From: Roseovarius sp. S88
GTDB taxonomy: Bacteria > Pseudomonadota > Alphaproteobacteria > Rhodobacterales > Rhodobacteraceae
Direction of reading: 5' to 3'
Assembly (NCBI RefSeq): GCF_037023735.1
Contig: NZ_CP146069.1
Coordinates: forward strand, 3,203,501 to 3,267,500
Length of the DNA stretch: 64,000 nt
Below, piece after piece: positions 26,879 to 35,192 of the stretch (its first letter is position 1; the number at the start of each line of letters is the position of its first letter). The position numbers were made by a program, and so were the translations under genes. The notes beneath the pieces were generated by a model. It saw only the letters and a program-made list of their open reading frames with translations. It was not told the origin of the DNA and ran no database searches.

Positions 26879-27809
26879 AGAAACCTTCGCCCGCGCGCTT
26901 CAACAATCCATTTGCCAGTTCGGCACCCAAAGCCGCGCCATCCTCAATCGGGGCGGTGGCCTCATCTTCCAGGCTCTCGCTTCCATCCGGGCGCAGGATC
27001 TCGCCGCGCAACCGGATTGACCCGCCCTCCAGCTCTGCCAACCCGGCAATCGGGGTCTCACAAGACCCATCGAGAGCCGCCAGAAACGCCCGCTCTGCCG
27101 CCAGTCTTTGCCCGGTTGGCCCGTCATGAATGGCCGCCAGCATATCGGCCACGCGGGTGTCATCCACACGCCGCTCAATTCCAATGGCCCCTTGCGCAAC
27201 AGCCGGCAGCATATCCTCAGGCGCAATCGCCCCCTTGGCCACCTCTGACTGCCCCAGCCGGTTCAACCCTGCCATTGCCAGAAACGTGCAACCTGCCACG
27301 CCATCTTCAAGCTTTTTCAGCCGGGTCTGCACATTGCCGCGAAACTCCACCACCTCAAGACGGGGGAATTTGACCAAAACCTGTGCCTTGCGGCGCAGGC
27401 TCGACGTGCCGACCTTGGTGCCCTCCGGCAACGCCTGAAGTCCATCGAAATGCGGTGAGACAAACGCATCGCGCACATCCTCGCGCGGCAGATACGTATC
27501 AAGCACCAGCCCACCGGGCTGTTCCACCGGCATGTCCTTCATGGAATGCACAGCAATGTCAATTTCACCTGACAGCATCGCATCTTCGATCTCACGCGTG
27601 AACAATCCCTTACCGCCAATCTCTTTCAAAGGCCGGTCCAAAACCCGGTCTCCGGTTGTTTTGATGACATGGATTTCAAAACAGTCTTCCGACAGGTCGA
27701 ACGCCTTGGAAAGGCGCATTCTTGTTTCATGCGCCTGAGCCAGAGCCAGGGGCGAACCACGGGTGCCGATCTTGAGCGGCGCGGACGGAGTGGGCAATTC
27801 TTGTGTCAT
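26862..27809 (-). CDS. hemC: Hydroxymethylbilane synthase (porphobilinogen deaminase)
   Basis: 315 residues. It polymerises four porphobilinogens into hydroxymethylbilane in tetrapyrrole synthesis. Hallmarks: 'KIGTRGSPLALAQAHETR' at about 13-30, 'HSMKDMPVEQP' with the substrate-binding Lys/Asp region, and 'GSCETPIAG', whose Cys carries the dipyrromethane cofactor. Length is normal. It is divergent from hemE with 91 bp between the starts. Confidence 0.96.
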   Translation of the reverse strand: MTQELPTPSAPLKIGTRGSPLALAQAHETRMRLSKAFDLSEDCFEIHVIKTTGDRVLDRPLKEIGGKGLFTREIEDAMLSGEIDIAVHSMKDMPVEQPGGLVLDTYLPREDVRDAFVSPHFDGLQALPEGTKVGTSSLRRKAQVLVKFPRLEVVEFRGNVQTRLKKLEDGVAGCTFLAMAGLNRLGQSEVAKGAIAPEDMLPAVAQGAIGIERRVDDTRVADMLAAIHDGPTGQRLAAERAFLAALDGSCETPIAGLAELEGGSIRLRGEILRPDGSESLEDEATAPIEDGAALGAELANGLLKRAGEGFFDWRA

Positions 27810-27900
27810 AACACTGGTCTAGACATGTAAACCTAGGCTGACAAGTTTTGGTTGACTTTCCCCGCCTCACTTGGGACCACCTAGGCAAAGGGAGACACCC

Positions 27901-28935
27901 ATGGCGCCAACAAAAACCATCCTCAAAGCTCTCGCAGGCGAGGTGCAGGACACACCGCCCATCTGGATGATGCGCCAGGCTGGCCGTTACCTGCCCGAGT
28001 ATCGCGCCACCCGCGCTGAGGCCGGGGATTTCCTGTCGCTCTGCTATAACTCGGATCTGGCCACGGAAGTGACGCTGCAACCGATCCGCCGCTATGGATT
28101 TGACGCCGCCATTCTCTTTGCCGACATTCTTCTGGTACCGCAGGCTTTGGGCGCTGATCTGTGGTTTGTCACGGGCGAAGGCCCGCGCCTCTCGACCATC
28201 ACGCAGCAATCCGAGTTCGATGCCCTGAAAGGCGCCGACGACCTTCACGACACGCTCGCACCCGTCTATCAAACCGTGCGCAACCTCGCATCCTCTCTGC
28301 CCTCCGAGACCACATTAATCGGCTTTGCCGGGGCTCCCTGGACTGTGGCCACCTACATGATCGCCGGGCGTGGCACACCGGATCAAGGTCCCGCTCATGC
28401 GCTGAAAGAGGAAAACCGCCCGCTCTTTGAGGCCGTGATGAACCGGCTGACAGACGCCACAATCGTCTACCTCTCCGCACAGATCGAGTCGGGCGCAGAG
28501 GTAGTCAAAATCTTCGACAGCTGGGCAGGCTCCCTCAAAGGGCAGGACTTTGAAGATTTCGCCGTAGCGCCCACCAAACGCATCATCGAAAGTCTCAAGG
28601 TCAAATACCCCAACACGCCCATCATCGCCTTCCCCCGTGAAGGCGGCGACGGCTATATCGGTTTCCACGAAAAAACCGGTGCCGATTGCGTCGCGATCGA
28701 CAATTCCGTCAGCCCCGAATGGGCCGCCGAGCATGTACAGGTCTCTGGCTGCGTACAGGGCAACCTCGCCTCGTCTCATATGGTCACCGGCGGCGAAGAC
28801 CTCGTGCGCGAAACCAAGGCCGTGGTCGAGGCCTTCCGCAAAGGCCCCCACATCTTCAACCTTGGCCACGGGATTACACCAGATGCCGATCCTGCGAATG
28901 TGCAACTGATGATCGACACAGTGCGCGAGGCGTGA
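27901..28935 (+). CDS. hemE: Uroporphyrinogen decarboxylase
   Basis: 344 residues from the ATG at 27901, preceded by AAAGGGAGA. It decarboxylates uroporphyrinogen III to coproporphyrinogen III. The two PROSITE-type signatures are present: '[17 protein letters not shown]' at 19-35 and '[13 protein letters not shown]' near 148-160. Length is normal for HemE. It is divergent from hemC, so the pair can share a regulated intergenic region. Confidence 0.97.
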   Translation: MAPTKTILKALAGEVQDTPPIWMMRQAGRYLPEYRATRAEAGDFLSLCYNSDLATEVTLQPIRRYGFDAAILFADILLVPQALGADLWFVTGEGPRLSTITQQSEFDALKGADDLHDTLAPVYQTVRNLASSLPSETTLIGFAGAPWTVATYMIAGRGTPDQGPAHALKEENRPLFEAVMNRLTDATIVYLSAQIESGAEVVKIFDSWAGSLKGQDFEDFAVAPTKRIIESLKVKYPNTPIIAFPREGGDGYIGFHEKTGADCVAIDNSVSPEWAAEHVQVSGCVQGNLASSHMVTGGEDLVRETKAVVEAFRKGPHIFNLGHGITPDADPANVQLMIDTVREA

Positions 28936-29019
28936 CTGTGCGGTTTTGGATGGCATCTATGACCGCTCTGAGCCCAACCTTCCGATATTCTGCACCGCCG
29001 CGAATGACTGCTGCGTAGT

Positions 29020-29745
29020 TTACGCGCCCGACAGCTCCGCCTTATGTGCTGCAGCCAGCTCAGCCATACTGTTGAAGCAGAAGTCATAGCTGGGCATCTC
29101 TCCGGGGTTCATTGTTGCCCCGAACCCTTCTTTTTCGTGACGACGATAGATCCAGCAATTAGATAGCCCGTATTTATTGGCAGGGCCATGATCGTGGAAC
29201 ATGCTTTCTGCTGTATGAAGAATGTCCTTTTTGGAGATACCTTGCCGCGCAAGCGTATCCAGCATGTAGTCAAAGTTTCGATCAGATGGTTTGTAGCTGC
29301 CAACGTCTTCAGCGGTGTAAACACCATCAAAGTGGACATCGAGCCGAGCATTCGAGCTTGAAAAACTCGTATTGTCGGTATTGGTCAGGACGACCAGTTT
29401 GTAGTGTTGTTTGAGGTAGGCGAGTGCTTCACGGCTGTCGTCAAACGCAGGCCACTGGCGCACGGACAGGCCGTATGCTTGGCATTCTTCCCAAGTCACT
29501 TCGACACCCCATTCTTCAGCCAGACGACGGTAAACCACTGCAAGAAGATCAAAGTACTTTTTGTTGGGTGTCCAGCGCTGCGTCGTGGATTCATGATAGG
29601 CGTGTGCTTCAAGAATATCGTCGCGCGTCAGGTTTTGACTGACCTTGTCCGTCAATGGTTTGAGAGCTGTGACCATGCCGCTTTCCCAGTCGATCAGCGT
29701 GCCATAAACGTCGAATGCTAGAACCTTGAAGTCCATCAGTTTCAT
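29020..29745 (-). CDS. Haloacid dehalogenase type II (HAD superfamily hydrolase)
   Basis: 241 residues. HAD core motifs: FDVYGTLIDW at 11-20 with the nucleophile Asp12, motif II 'VVLTNTDN', the Lys in 'GSYKPSDRNF', and the 'MFHDHGPANKYGLSNCW' motif III region. The helical cap lies between. It resembles the type II 2-haloacid dehalogenases but could be a phosphatase. Base composition is visibly more AT-rich than hemE next to it. It belongs, with the next two genes, to an atypical 2-kb block. Confidence 0.85.
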   Translation of the reverse strand: MKLMDFKVLAFDVYGTLIDWESGMVTALKPLTDKVSQNLTRDDILEAHAYHESTTQRWTPNKKYFDLLAVVYRRLAEEWGVEVTWEECQAYGLSVRQWPAFDDSREALAYLKQHYKLVVLTNTDNTSFSSSNARLDVHFDGVYTAEDVGSYKPSDRNFDYMLDTLARQGISKKDILHTAESMFHDHGPANKYGLSNCWIYRRHEKEGFGATMNPGEMPSYDFCFNSMAELAAAHKAELSGA

Positions 29746-29791
29746 AGTTTCTCTCCTTCTTGTTGGTGTGGGCGATTTCGCTGAATTGTGT

Positions 29792-30058
29792 TCAGGCCCA
29801 ACGGATCAACCCAATAATTGCCGACGTTGCATAGAACGCCTGGAGCAATAGGAACGTCCAACGCCGGTCTAAAATAGCCCAACCTGCAAACAGCGCCGAC
29901 GACACCAAGAGCAAGGAAAACCCAAGCATCTCCGCTCCAATGTTCATCGCAATCGACATCGCATAGACCATAGCCAGAATGGAGCCGATGACTTCGAACA
30001 GAGAAGTGAGCTTGCGATTGTCGCGCGTTATAGCGTTTTGATGGCTAACGTCGGTCAT
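29792..30058 (-). CDS. Small membrane protein
   Basis: 88 residues from the ATG at 30058, with GAGGA seven bases upstream. Three hydrophobic segments (about residues 22-40, 44-62 and 66-84). No family recognised. It is divergent from the LysR gene across a promoter with a clear inverted repeat, and 46 bp upstream of the dehalogenase-like gene on the same strand, so the two may be an operon controlled by that regulator. Confidence 0.65.
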   Translation of the reverse strand: MTDVSHQNAITRDNRKLTSLFEVIGSILAMVYAMSIAMNIGAEMLGFSLLLVSSALFAGWAILDRRWTFLLLQAFYATSAIIGLIRWA

Positions 30059-30107
30059 GGGGTGTCCTCGCAAATTTGGCTTTGCAAGATGGATAACCAA
30101 AGCTAAG

Positions 30108-30135
30108 ATATGACACAAATGAATGATTGTCATAT
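30108..30135. promoter_or_regulatory. Candidate LysR-type operator (divergent promoter)
   Basis: ATATGACA at 30108-30115 and TGTCATAT at 30128-30135 form a perfect 8-bp inverted repeat with a 12-bp spacer. The spacing is typical of dimeric LysR half-sites. It lies between the small membrane-protein gene (start 30058) and the LysR gene (start about 30168), just where an autoregulating LysR protein would bind. Confidence 0.65.
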
Positions 30136-30167
30136 TTTGATGCTTGTTTGTCATGTGAGGAGTGGCC

Positions 30168-31046
30168 TTGGCTGAAAGGCTGGAAATCGATGCAATGCGT
30201 GCGTTGTGCGCCATTGGCACCAGTGGCGGCGTTACCAATGCGGCGAGACAATTGGGTTTGTCGCAGTCGGCCGTTAGTCACAAAATCAAACGGTTAGAAA
30301 GTGCGTTGGATTGCGCCCTCTTAGCACGGCAATCCGGAGGACCATTGTTCACGGATGCCGGAAAACGCCTTCATGATTATGCCTTGCGTATTATCAATCT
30401 GCATGACGAAGCGCTTTCAGATTTGGGAAAGAAAAACTTGAATGGAGCCATTCGTCTGGGCATGACCGAAGATGCTACGACCAGCGACATCGCTGGAATC
30501 CTTGGTCGGTTCACGCGGTTGTACCCTTCTGTAAGTGTGCGAACGCGGACCAGCCAAAGCCTGAATGTTCAAGCCTGGCTGCAAGCAGATGAGCTTGATC
30601 TTGCGATGATGCAGGTGTTCACAACAGACATAGAGCCCCAAGATCAGGCTCTCTTTGATGACACCCTTCATTGGGTCAAATCGAAAGACTATGAACTAGA
30701 CCTCGCTCGACCAATTCCGTTTCTGTCATTCGATACCAATTGCTTTTACCGGAAGTGGGGTTTTTCGGAGGTGCTGCAAGAAGGACGATCCTTTGAGAAA
30801 GTCCTTGAGTGCCCAAGTGCCGCAGGCATTCAATCGGGTGTTCGTTCAGGGCTTGGCATTGCCTTGTTGAACGGAATGCATGTGACGGAAGACATGGATG
30901 TGATCGAAAACCTGTTCCCATCGCCGCCTAGCATTACATTCGTTGCACGGGTCAACCCCAAAAGCAGGTCCGCTCCAGTCAAGGCACTGGTCTCAGAAAT
31001 CGCACGCGAGTTTCGTGTACCTGCCTCATTGAGTGCCGCTGAATAA
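30168..31046 (+). CDS. LysR-family transcriptional regulator
   Basis: About 292 residues. The start is uncertain: a GTG at 30162 overlaps the GAGGAG ribosome-binding site, so I prefer the TTG at 30168; an ATG at about 30195 is possible. The winged helix reads 'GVTNAARQLGLSQSAVSHKI' with 'KRLESALDCALLARQ' after it, and the rest is a LysR effector domain ('IRLGMTEDATTSD', 'LDLAMMQVF'). The gene is more AT-rich than its surroundings, as are the two genes divergent from it, which it probably controls. Confidence 0.85.
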   Translation: MAERLEIDAMRALCAIGTSGGVTNAARQLGLSQSAVSHKIKRLESALDCALLARQSGGPLFTDAGKRLHDYALRIINLHDEALSDLGKKNLNGAIRLGMTEDATTSDIAGILGRFTRLYPSVSVRTRTSQSLNVQAWLQADELDLAMMQVFTTDIEPQDQALFDDTLHWVKSKDYELDLARPIPFLSFDTNCFYRKWGFSEVLQEGRSFEKVLECPSAAGIQSGVRSGLGIALLNGMHVTEDMDVIENLFPSPPSITFVARVNPKSRSAPVKALVSEIAREFRVPASLSAAE

Positions 31047-31144
31047 ACCGCATTGCGGACATTCACTGCAGACAACCTTACGGCTGGTTTGTCCGCGGAG
31101 CTGCCATTAGATCGTGACGACATAACGTTTCCACTACAACAACC

Positions 31145-31260
31145 TAAAGCGCTTCGCCTTTAACCTGAGACCTCAGCGAAAGGTGAAACGCGTGCAACGA
31201 TTGAGTGTCGCGCGGCGTTTCGCGATCATCTGCGAGTCAGGTTTATCGCTAAACGCTTTA
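31145..31260 (+). repeat. 116-bp intergenic repeat element with terminal inverted repeats (copy 1, complete)
   Basis: Starts TAAAGCG and ends CGCTTTA, giving 7-bp perfect terminal inverted repeats. The first part folds into a 13-position stem (GCGCTTCGCCTTT with AAAGGTGAAACGC, one mismatch and one G-T pair) around an AACCTGAGACCTCAGCG loop. The second half (31195-31260) matches 53859-53924 in the same orientation. The element lies in the 536-bp gap between the LysR gene and dddP, which otherwise holds only the 11-bp iterons. It encodes no protein; a MITE-like or REP-like origin is likely. Confidence 0.75.
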
Positions 31261-31391
31261 ACAGACAGAAACCCTCAAACACAGACACTCGGCACGGATC
31301 GAGACACGAAAGGGCAATGGGTCTCACAGCCACCTTCAAACACCTTAAGAAACCCTTCACCCCACCGAACGCCACAATAACCCGGCCCTCT

Positions 31392-31447
31392 ACCGACACC
31401 CGCACCGACGCGATACCGACGTAATACCGACGTGATGCCGAAACGCC
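31392..31447 (+). repeat. Tandem 11-bp iterons (ACCGACGTGAT), array B
   Basis: A degenerate 12-bp unit (31392-31403) is followed by ACCGACGCGAT, ACCGACGTAAT, ACCGACGTGAT and the decayed GCCGAAACGCC, then AAATC. Unit order, spacing and flank match array A at 9042-9102. The array ends 135 bp before the dddP start. On both occasions the array runs toward a plus-strand gene; whether it is a binding site or a mobile relic is not known. Confidence 0.85.
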
Positions 31448-31582
31448 AAATCCCCTGTTTTTCAGGCGTTAACCCCCGATTCGCGCCCCTCGCGGCGGAA
31501 TCTGGCAAAAACCATGTCGCAATCAGACGGGCGCAGCCCACTTGCAACGGGCCAACCTGTACCCAAGAGGGAGGCCAGAACG

Positions 31583-32926
31583 ATGAACACCCACTACCGC
31601 GATACCCGCAAAATCGACCCTACGCGTGGTGCAACTCTGGGCGACAATACACCCAACGACGCTGACCGAATTGAGATCGGCCCCACCCAACTGGCCTTCC
31701 GGGAATGGGAAGCGGCGGGCCTGCAACTGCCAGACCTGCAAGCCATGCGCCGCTACCGTTGGGAGCGTCTGACGAAATTCATCCAGGATCGCGACTATGC
31801 CGGTCTTCTGGTCTTTGACCCACTCAACATCCGCTACGCCTCTGACAGCACCAACATGCAGCTGTGGAACACCCATAACCCGTTTCGGGCTCTGCTGGTC
31901 TGCGCCGATGGCTACATGGTGATCTGGGACTACAAAAACTCCCCCTTTCTCAGCACATTCAACCCCTTAGTGCGTGAACAACGCTCTGGCGCCGATCTCT
32001 TTTACTTTGACCGTGGGGACAAGGTCGATGTGGCCGCAGATGTGTTTTCCAATGAGGTTCGTGTGCTCCTCGAAGAGCACGCCCCCGGCAACAAGCGACT
32101 TGCCGTGGATAAGGTCATGCTGCACGGGTTGCGCGCGCTTGAGGCGCAGGGGTTTGAAATCATGGAAGGCGAGGAAGTCACCGAAAAATGCCGCTCGGTG
32201 AAAGGCCCCGACGAGATCCTCGCCATGCGCTGCGCCAGCCATGCCTGCGAGACCGCCGTCGCAGAAATGGAGTGTTTCGCGCGCGAAACAGTGCCGCTTG
32301 GCAACACATCAGAGGACGACATCTGGGCTGTGCTGCATGCCGAGAACATCAAACGCGGCGGTGAGTGGATCGAAACACGCCTTCTCGCCTCAGGCCCCCG
32401 TACCAACCCGTGGTTTCAGGAATGCGGCCCACGTATCGCCCAGAACAACGAAATCATCTCTTTCGATACCGACCTCGTCGGAAGCTACGGCATTTGCGTT
32501 GATATCTCCCGCAGCTGGTGGATCGGCGATGAGAAGCCCCGCCCTGATATGATCTACGCTATGCAGCACGCGCATGAGCACATCATGACCAATATGGAAA
32601 TGCTCAAACCCGGCGTCACCATCCCGGAACTGACCGCAAACACCCATGTTCTGGACAACAAATTTCAGAAACAGAAATACGGCTGCCTGATGCATGGAGT
32701 GGGGCTTTGCGATGAATGGCCTCTCGTGGCTTACCCTGACAAGGCCGTTGAAGGTGCCTTCGACTACGCGCTGGAACCCGGCATGACCCTTTGTGTGGAA
32801 GTGCTCGCCGGTGAAGTTGGCGGAGATTTCTCCATCAAGCTCGAAGATCAGGTGCTGATCACCGAAGACGGGTATGAAAACCTGACGAAATACCCGTTTG
32901 ACACAGCCCTGATGGGCCTGACCTGA
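31583..32926 (+). CDS. dddP: DMSP lyase DddP
   Basis: 447 residues from the ATG at 31583, with GAGGGAGG upstream. DddP cleaves dimethylsulfoniopropionate to dimethyl sulfide and acrylate; it is a metalloprotein of the M24 peptidase fold. Length is identical to published DddP, and all metal ligands sit at the published numbers: Asp295, Asp297, Asp307, His371, Glu406 and Glu421 (in 'SFDTDLVGS', 'VDISRSWW', 'HGVGLCDEW', 'CVEVLAG' and 'LEDQVL'). The N-terminal 'TRKIDPTRGATLGD' is also typical. It is read alone, after the iteron array. It links the organism to marine sulfur cycling. Confidence 0.96.
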   Translation: MNTHYRDTRKIDPTRGATLGDNTPNDADRIEIGPTQLAFREWEAAGLQLPDLQAMRRYRWERLTKFIQDRDYAGLLVFDPLNIRYASDSTNMQLWNTHNPFRALLVCADGYMVIWDYKNSPFLSTFNPLVREQRSGADLFYFDRGDKVDVAADVFSNEVRVLLEEHAPGNKRLAVDKVMLHGLRALEAQGFEIMEGEEVTEKCRSVKGPDEILAMRCASHACETAVAEMECFARETVPLGNTSEDDIWAVLHAENIKRGGEWIETRLLASGPRTNPWFQECGPRIAQNNEIISFDTDLVGSYGICVDISRSWWIGDEKPRPDMIYAMQHAHEHIMTNMEMLKPGVTIPELTANTHVLDNKFQKQKYGCLMHGVGLCDEWPLVAYPDKAVEGAFDYALEPGMTLCVEVLAGEVGGDFSIKLEDQVLITEDGYENLTKYPFDTALMGLT

Positions 32927-33063
32927 CCACAGGCTTTGCCCACAAAAGTGTTTCAGAATCGGCCCGGACTCTCACCTTGCCGTGACACATGTGCGACTCC
33001 ACTGGCGAAACTGCGGGGGGCTTCCTACCCTTTGTGGCAACATCAGAGAAAGGAGGCACCTGC

Positions 33064-34272
33064 GTGCCGACTGAAAAATTCACCTTCCGGGGCCATGCGG
33101 GGCATGAGCTTGCTGCGCGGCTGGATCTTCCCGAGGGACCTCATTTGGCGACGGCGCTCTTTGCGCATTGCTTTACCTGTTCCAAGGATATCCCAGCCGC
33201 GCGGCGCATTTCGGCGCGGCTGGCTGGTCTTGGCATCGCCGTTTTGCGGTTTGATTTCACAGGTTTGGGCCACTCTCAGGGTGAGTTCGAAAACACATCT
33301 TTCCGCAGCAACATTCAGGATCTCATTCTGGCCGCCGAAGCGTTGGACGCCAAGAGCATGGCGCCCAGCCTGCTCATTGGGCACAGCCTGGGTGGCGCGG
33401 CCGTGCTGGGGGCTGCACGTCAGATCGACAGCATCCGTGCGGTGGTGACCATTGGCGCCCCCTTTGATCCCGAACATGTCACTCACAATTTCGGCGGCGC
33501 GTTGGCCGAGATTGAATCGCGAGGCGCGGCTGAGGTGCTTTTGGGTGGGCGACCCGTAAAGATCGGCAAGTCATTTGTCGAAAACGTCCGCTCCGAAAAA
33601 TTGGAGGAGGACATCGCGCATCTCAAACGCGCTCTTCTGGTCCTGCACGCTCCGCATGACAAGATCGTCGGTGTGGAAAACGCGGCGCGTATTTTCACCA
33701 CAGCCAAACACCCCAAAAGCTTTGTCACGTTGGACAATGCCGATCACCTGATCACCGACTCTTGCGATGCAGAATACGCAGCTGAAGTGATTGTGACCTG
33801 GGCCAAGCGCTATCTGGATTTTCGCATTCCTGCTCCCCCCGGCGCGCCCGAAGGCGTGCTACGCGTGAGCGAAGCAGACCCGGAGGGCTTCCTGCAAGAC
33901 ATCAATGTCGGGGCCAAACATCACCTCGTTGCAGATGAGCCCGAAGCCTATGGCGGCACGGACCGGGGGCTGTCCCCGTACGGCTTTCTAGCTGCCGGAT
34001 TAGGGGCGTGCACCTCCATGACGATCCGTATGTACGCACGTCGGAAAGCTTGGCCATTGAAACATGTAAGTGTCGATGTCACCCATCACAAAGTGCATGC
34101 GCAGGATGCCGACGCCCCAAGCGACGAAAAGATTGATCAGTTCACCCGCGTGATCCGCCTGACTGGTAATCTGTCGGCGGAACAACGCGACAAGCTGATG
34201 GAAATTGCCGACAAATGTCCCGTGCATCGCACGCTTGAGCGCAGCTCAGAGATAATCACAAAGGCAGCGTAA
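33064..34272 (+). CDS. Fused alpha/beta hydrolase - OsmC family protein
   Basis: 402 residues from a GTG at 33064, chosen because a perfect AAAGGAGG lies seven bases upstream. Residues 1-250 are an alpha/beta hydrolase: GHSLGG at 106-111 (Ser108), Asp199 in 'HAPHDKIVG' and His228 in 'DNADHLI'. Residues 260-402 are an OsmC-type peroxidase domain with Cys316 ('GACTSMT') and Cys385 ('KCPVHRTL'), the redox pair for organic hydroperoxides. This fusion is known in proteobacteria; its substrate is not. The spacer 'PAPPGAPEG' between the domains looks like a linker. Confidence 0.9.
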   Translation: MPTEKFTFRGHAGHELAARLDLPEGPHLATALFAHCFTCSKDIPAARRISARLAGLGIAVLRFDFTGLGHSQGEFENTSFRSNIQDLILAAEALDAKSMAPSLLIGHSLGGAAVLGAARQIDSIRAVVTIGAPFDPEHVTHNFGGALAEIESRGAAEVLLGGRPVKIGKSFVENVRSEKLEEDIAHLKRALLVLHAPHDKIVGVENAARIFTTAKHPKSFVTLDNADHLITDSCDAEYAAEVIVTWAKRYLDFRIPAPPGAPEGVLRVSEADPEGFLQDINVGAKHHLVADEPEAYGGTDRGLSPYGFLAAGLGACTSMTIRMYARRKAWPLKHVSVDVTHHKVHAQDADAPSDEKIDQFTRVIRLTGNLSAEQRDKLMEIADKCPVHRTLERSSEIITKAA

Positions 34273-34279
34273 CCTCAGG

Positions 34280-34651
34280 TCAGGCGTGGTTGCCGTAATG
34301 CTCGACCATCGCCGTCAGATCATCTGGCGGCGTGTCAGCCTGCAGATAGGCGCAGACATTCGGGCAGAGCGAAAACACCGAACCATCCGAAAAGAACGAC
34401 GTGTCGGTGACAAAGATCACCCGTGTCTCAGGATTGCGAATGCTCGCCAAATCGGAAATCGCCAGTGCGCTACTGCCCTTTAACACTAGATTAAGAATTA
34501 CGACATCATATGAGCGTTCTGCCAGGGCTGCGATTGCGCCGCTCTGATCCGTTTCAAGGCGGACCTTGATTCCGTGACGCTCTAAATGGCGTTGCCAGAC
34601 CTGTCCAAGAGACAGGTTCGTTTCGACGATCAAGACACGCAAGGGACCCAC
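34280..34651 (-). CDS. Degenerate single-domain response-regulator receiver
   Basis: 123 residues from a GTG at 34651. The CheY-like fold is recognisable: strand 'LRVLIVE' at 4-10, 'YDVVILNLVLKGSSAL' at 48-63 and 'TRVIFVTDTS' at 76-85. The phospho-acceptor Asp is Asn54, the upstream acidic pair is reduced to Glu10 with Thr11, and the conserved Lys is missing ('YLQADTP'). So it is unlikely to be phosphorylated normally. A CtrA-like site lies 57 bp upstream. No histidine kinase is nearby. Confidence 0.75.
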   Translation of the reverse strand: MGPLRVLIVETNLSLGQVWQRHLERHGIKVRLETDQSGAIAALAERSYDVVILNLVLKGSSALAISDLASIRNPETRVIFVTDTSFFSDGSVFSLCPNVCAYLQADTPPDDLTAMVEHYGNHA

Positions 34652-34707
34652 CCGAGTTAATGATCTAAAAATTCAGTAAATGCATTTCCAGTGGTGCGCC
34701 TCAAATC

Positions 34708-34722
34708 TTAACAAATGGTTAA
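34708..34722. promoter_or_regulatory. Candidate CtrA-type binding site (TTAA-N7-TTAA)
   Basis: TTAACAAATGGTTAA fits the alphaproteobacterial CtrA full-site pattern TTAA-N7-TTAA. It sits between the receiver gene on the minus strand (start 34651) and the DUF1636 gene on the plus strand (start 34815). By-eye assignment; such sites occur by chance at moderate frequency in AT-rich leaders. Confidence 0.45.
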
Positions 34723-34814
34723 TTTGCCTGTTCACATTCCCGATAGGCTTGATCCCGCTTGTTTTCGGTGCAGGTTTCGGTTTCAACACAGTTCTGCACT
34801 GGAAAGGCCTGCTG

Positions 34815-35192
34815 ATGACCACTTTCATAACCATTTGCGACACCTGCAAACGCGAGGATTGGGACGAGACCAAGAACGACCGTACCCATGGTGAAGAGCT
34901 TGCAGAGCTGGTTGAGGCGCAAGCGCAGAGGCGCTCTGTCGAAACAAGGCGCGTGTCCTGCCTGATGGGGTGTACCCATGGCTGCAACATCGCAATTCAA
35001 GCTGAGGGCAAGCTTTCTTACACGCTTGGGCGGTTTGAGCCCAACCCAGAAGATGCCGAGGCCATCGTTGACTACGCGGAGCTGCATGCCCAAAGCGACA
35101 GCGGCCAGGTTCCGTTCAAGCAATGGCCACAGGGAGTCAAAGGCCATTTCGTCACCCGCATACCGCCCCTGCCCGGCGGCGACAAAGTCTGA
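34815..35192 (+). CDS. DUF1636-type metal-binding protein
   Basis: 125 residues from the ATG at 34815, with GGAAAGG upstream. Cys pattern: CDTC near residues 8-11, 'CLMGCTHGCNIAI' near 49-61. That fits the 'predicted metal-binding' DUF1636 proteins that lie in cobalamin clusters of alphaproteobacteria. Its TGA shares one base with the ATG of cobC, so the two are translationally coupled. Role is probably in metal supply for corrin synthesis, an inference from context. Confidence 0.8.
   Translation: MTTFITICDTCKREDWDETKNDRTHGEELAELVEAQAQRRSVETRRVSCLMGCTHGCNIAIQAEGKLSYTLGRFEPNPEDAEAIVDYAELHAQSDSGQVPFKQWPQGVKGHFVTRIPPLPGGDKV

Noticed and set aside
34652..34814. Possible cobalamin riboswitch before the DUF1636-cobC-cobD genes
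   Set aside because: None of the aptamer elements (B12 box, GCCCCCGCAACTG core) is present; only the CtrA-like site was kept.
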